Source of the DNA: Actinomycetota bacterium
GTDB lineage: Bacteria; Actinomycetota; Actinomycetes; S36-B12; UBA5976
Direction: 5' to 3'
Assembly (NCBI GenBank): GCA_947447095.1
Contig: CANFIL010000057.1
Coordinates: forward strand, 1 to 7,552
DNA: 7,552 nt
In this document: piece by piece, positions 6,771-7,552 of the stretch
How the letters are laid out: every line of letters starts with the position of its first letter
How positions within the stretch are numbered: position 1 is the first letter of the stretch
Notes under the pieces: model-generated
What the model saw: only the letters and a program-made list of their open reading frames with translations
What the model was told of the DNA's origin: nothing
Databases searched by the model: none
Position numbers and translations under genes: made by a program

Positions 6771-7552
6771 GCGCGAAGTAGGTCGGGAACGATGGGCATG
6801 CCGTTAACAAGTGCTGATTCCTCAGCAGCCTGCATGATTGCGACGACATCACGCGACTGACTGGCGACAACGGACATCGCAGTGCCGTTGTCGAGGAACT
6901 CTGCAAGCGATTGATGGAATGCGAATGGAGCGACATGAACAGGTTCTATAACTTCACTGGAACCATCAACGCGATTCACCGTGATGATCGCTGGAAGATC
7001 AGCGACTGACTCCCCAGCTGCTGGATCCCAGTTACCAACAATTGCGCCAGTGGTGCCCAAGATGAAGTACTTCGGCTTGCGGGCTGCAGCCAAGTCTGAG
7101 TTTGTAAATGACGCCTGGGTGCCATCTGTGAAGGTAATAGTTACTTGAGCATGATCAGCATTCGTGACGTGATCCCACACTCGTTTTTGATTTAGACCAC
7201 TGACGTGCGCAACTGACGAAGGAAAAATCGCCAAAATTTGATCAATGAAGTGACTCCCCCAGTCAAAGATTGCTCCACCAGAAACTTCTGCATCAGAGTG
7301 CCAGAACGAACACGGCTTCGAGTAACCGCCGACGAAACTTTCGTAATGAAATACTTCGCCAATTTCACTACTGTCAATCAAGTTCTTGATCGTCACGAAG
7401 TCGCTGTCGAAACGACGGTTTTGATAAACCACCAAAGTCAGATGGGAATCAGCAGCAAGCGCCATCAATTCGTCACACTCATCTGTCGTTAAAGCCATTG
7501 GCTTTTCAAGAACAACGTGCAATCCGCGAGTTAACGCTTTCTTTGCCCAGGC
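6767..7552 (-). CDS. Gfo/Idh/MocA-family oxidoreductase, His-type active site (5' end cut by window edge)
   Basis: This is a second dehydrogenase of the same superfamily, open to the window edge with 261 visible residues. Roughly the first 80-90 residues, containing the nucleotide-binding glycine motif, should lie outside. A TTG at 7522 can be read as a start but is simply the Leu in GLHVVLEKPMA, the helix-strand leading into the EKP motif, so the gene clearly continues upstream. In visible numbering, EKP is at 16-18 with the catalytic Lys17. VVYQNRRFDSDF follows at 41-52. SGGAIFDWGSHFIDQ at 91-105 supplies Asp97, His101 and Asp104 in the standard catalytic arrangement. The YQNRR and DWGSHFIDQ segments resemble the E. 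coli YdgJ/YhhX subgroup as I remember it. The substrate cannot be named. The stop overlaps the start of the next oxidoreductase gene by 4 nt, so the two are probably co-transcribed and may act on the same or successive intermediates. Confidence 0.88.
   Translation of the reverse strand, partial: AWAKKALTRGLHVVLEKPMALTTDECDELMALAADSHLTLVVYQNRRFDSDFVTIKNLIDSSEIGEVFHYESFVGGYSKPCSFWHSDAEVSGGAIFDWGSHFIDQILAIFPSSVAHVSGLNQKRVWDHVTNADHAQVTITFTDGTQASFTNSDLAAARKPKYFILGTTGAIVGNWDPAAGESVADLPAIITVNRVDGSSEVIEPVHVAPFAFHQSLAEFLDNGTAMSVVASQSRDVVAIMQAAEESALVNGMPIVPDLLRA

Noticed and set aside
7520..7522. TTG as the start codon of the upstream oxidoreductase
   Set aside because: It is the Leu of GLHVVLEKP, in the middle of the Rossmann domain, and the frame stays open to 7552 with family-like sequence before it.

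Overview
The window reads as ordinary chromosome from an actinobacterium. All six genes I can support lie on the minus strand, so transcription runs from position 7552 towards position 1. The order pheS-pheT-argC-argJ is the arrangement known from actinobacteria such as Mycobacterium and Streptomyces. The PheS protein carries a four-cysteine segment and a WGGCGMVNP stretch of the kind I associate with actinobacterial PheS. GC content is moderate (roughly 50-55% by eye), lower than in soil actinomycetes, and the spacers are very short. This would suit a streamlined, possibly freshwater planktonic, lineage, but that placement is a guess.

Layout from high to low coordinates. (1) 7552-6767 and 6770-5829: two Gfo/Idh/MocA-family NAD(P)-dependent oxidoreductases joined by a 4-nt ATGA overlap. 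The first is cut off at its N-terminus by the window edge. They are clearly different subtypes, with a His-type and a Tyr-type active-site motif. (2) 5828-5769: a 60-nt spacer holding a probable leaderless promoter for pheS. (3) 5768-2197: pheS and pheT, sharing one base (TAATG), encoding the two subunits of phenylalanyl-tRNA synthetase. (4) 2196-2161: a 36-nt spacer with a consensus TATAAT placed for leaderless transcription of argC, inside a 10-bp-arm inverted repeat that looks like an operator. (5) 2160-1: argC and argJ, joined by an ATGA overlap. They encode consecutive-in-operon arginine-biosynthesis enzymes: N-acetyl-glutamyl-phosphate reductase, and the ornithine acetyltransferase that recycles the acetyl group. 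argJ runs off the left edge with only its last few codons missing; further arg genes probably follow.

The genes form three units: a sugar- or polyol-type oxidoreductase pair of unknown substrate, the essential pheST pair, and the start of an arg operon with its own promoter. I found no mobile element, CRISPR array, tRNA, rRNA or convincing intrinsic terminator. No stretch above 300 bases lacks a gene. I see no undescribed multi-gene system. The points most worth a second look are the regulatory spacer before argC, the matching leaderless layout at pheS, and the divergent oxidoreductase pair.
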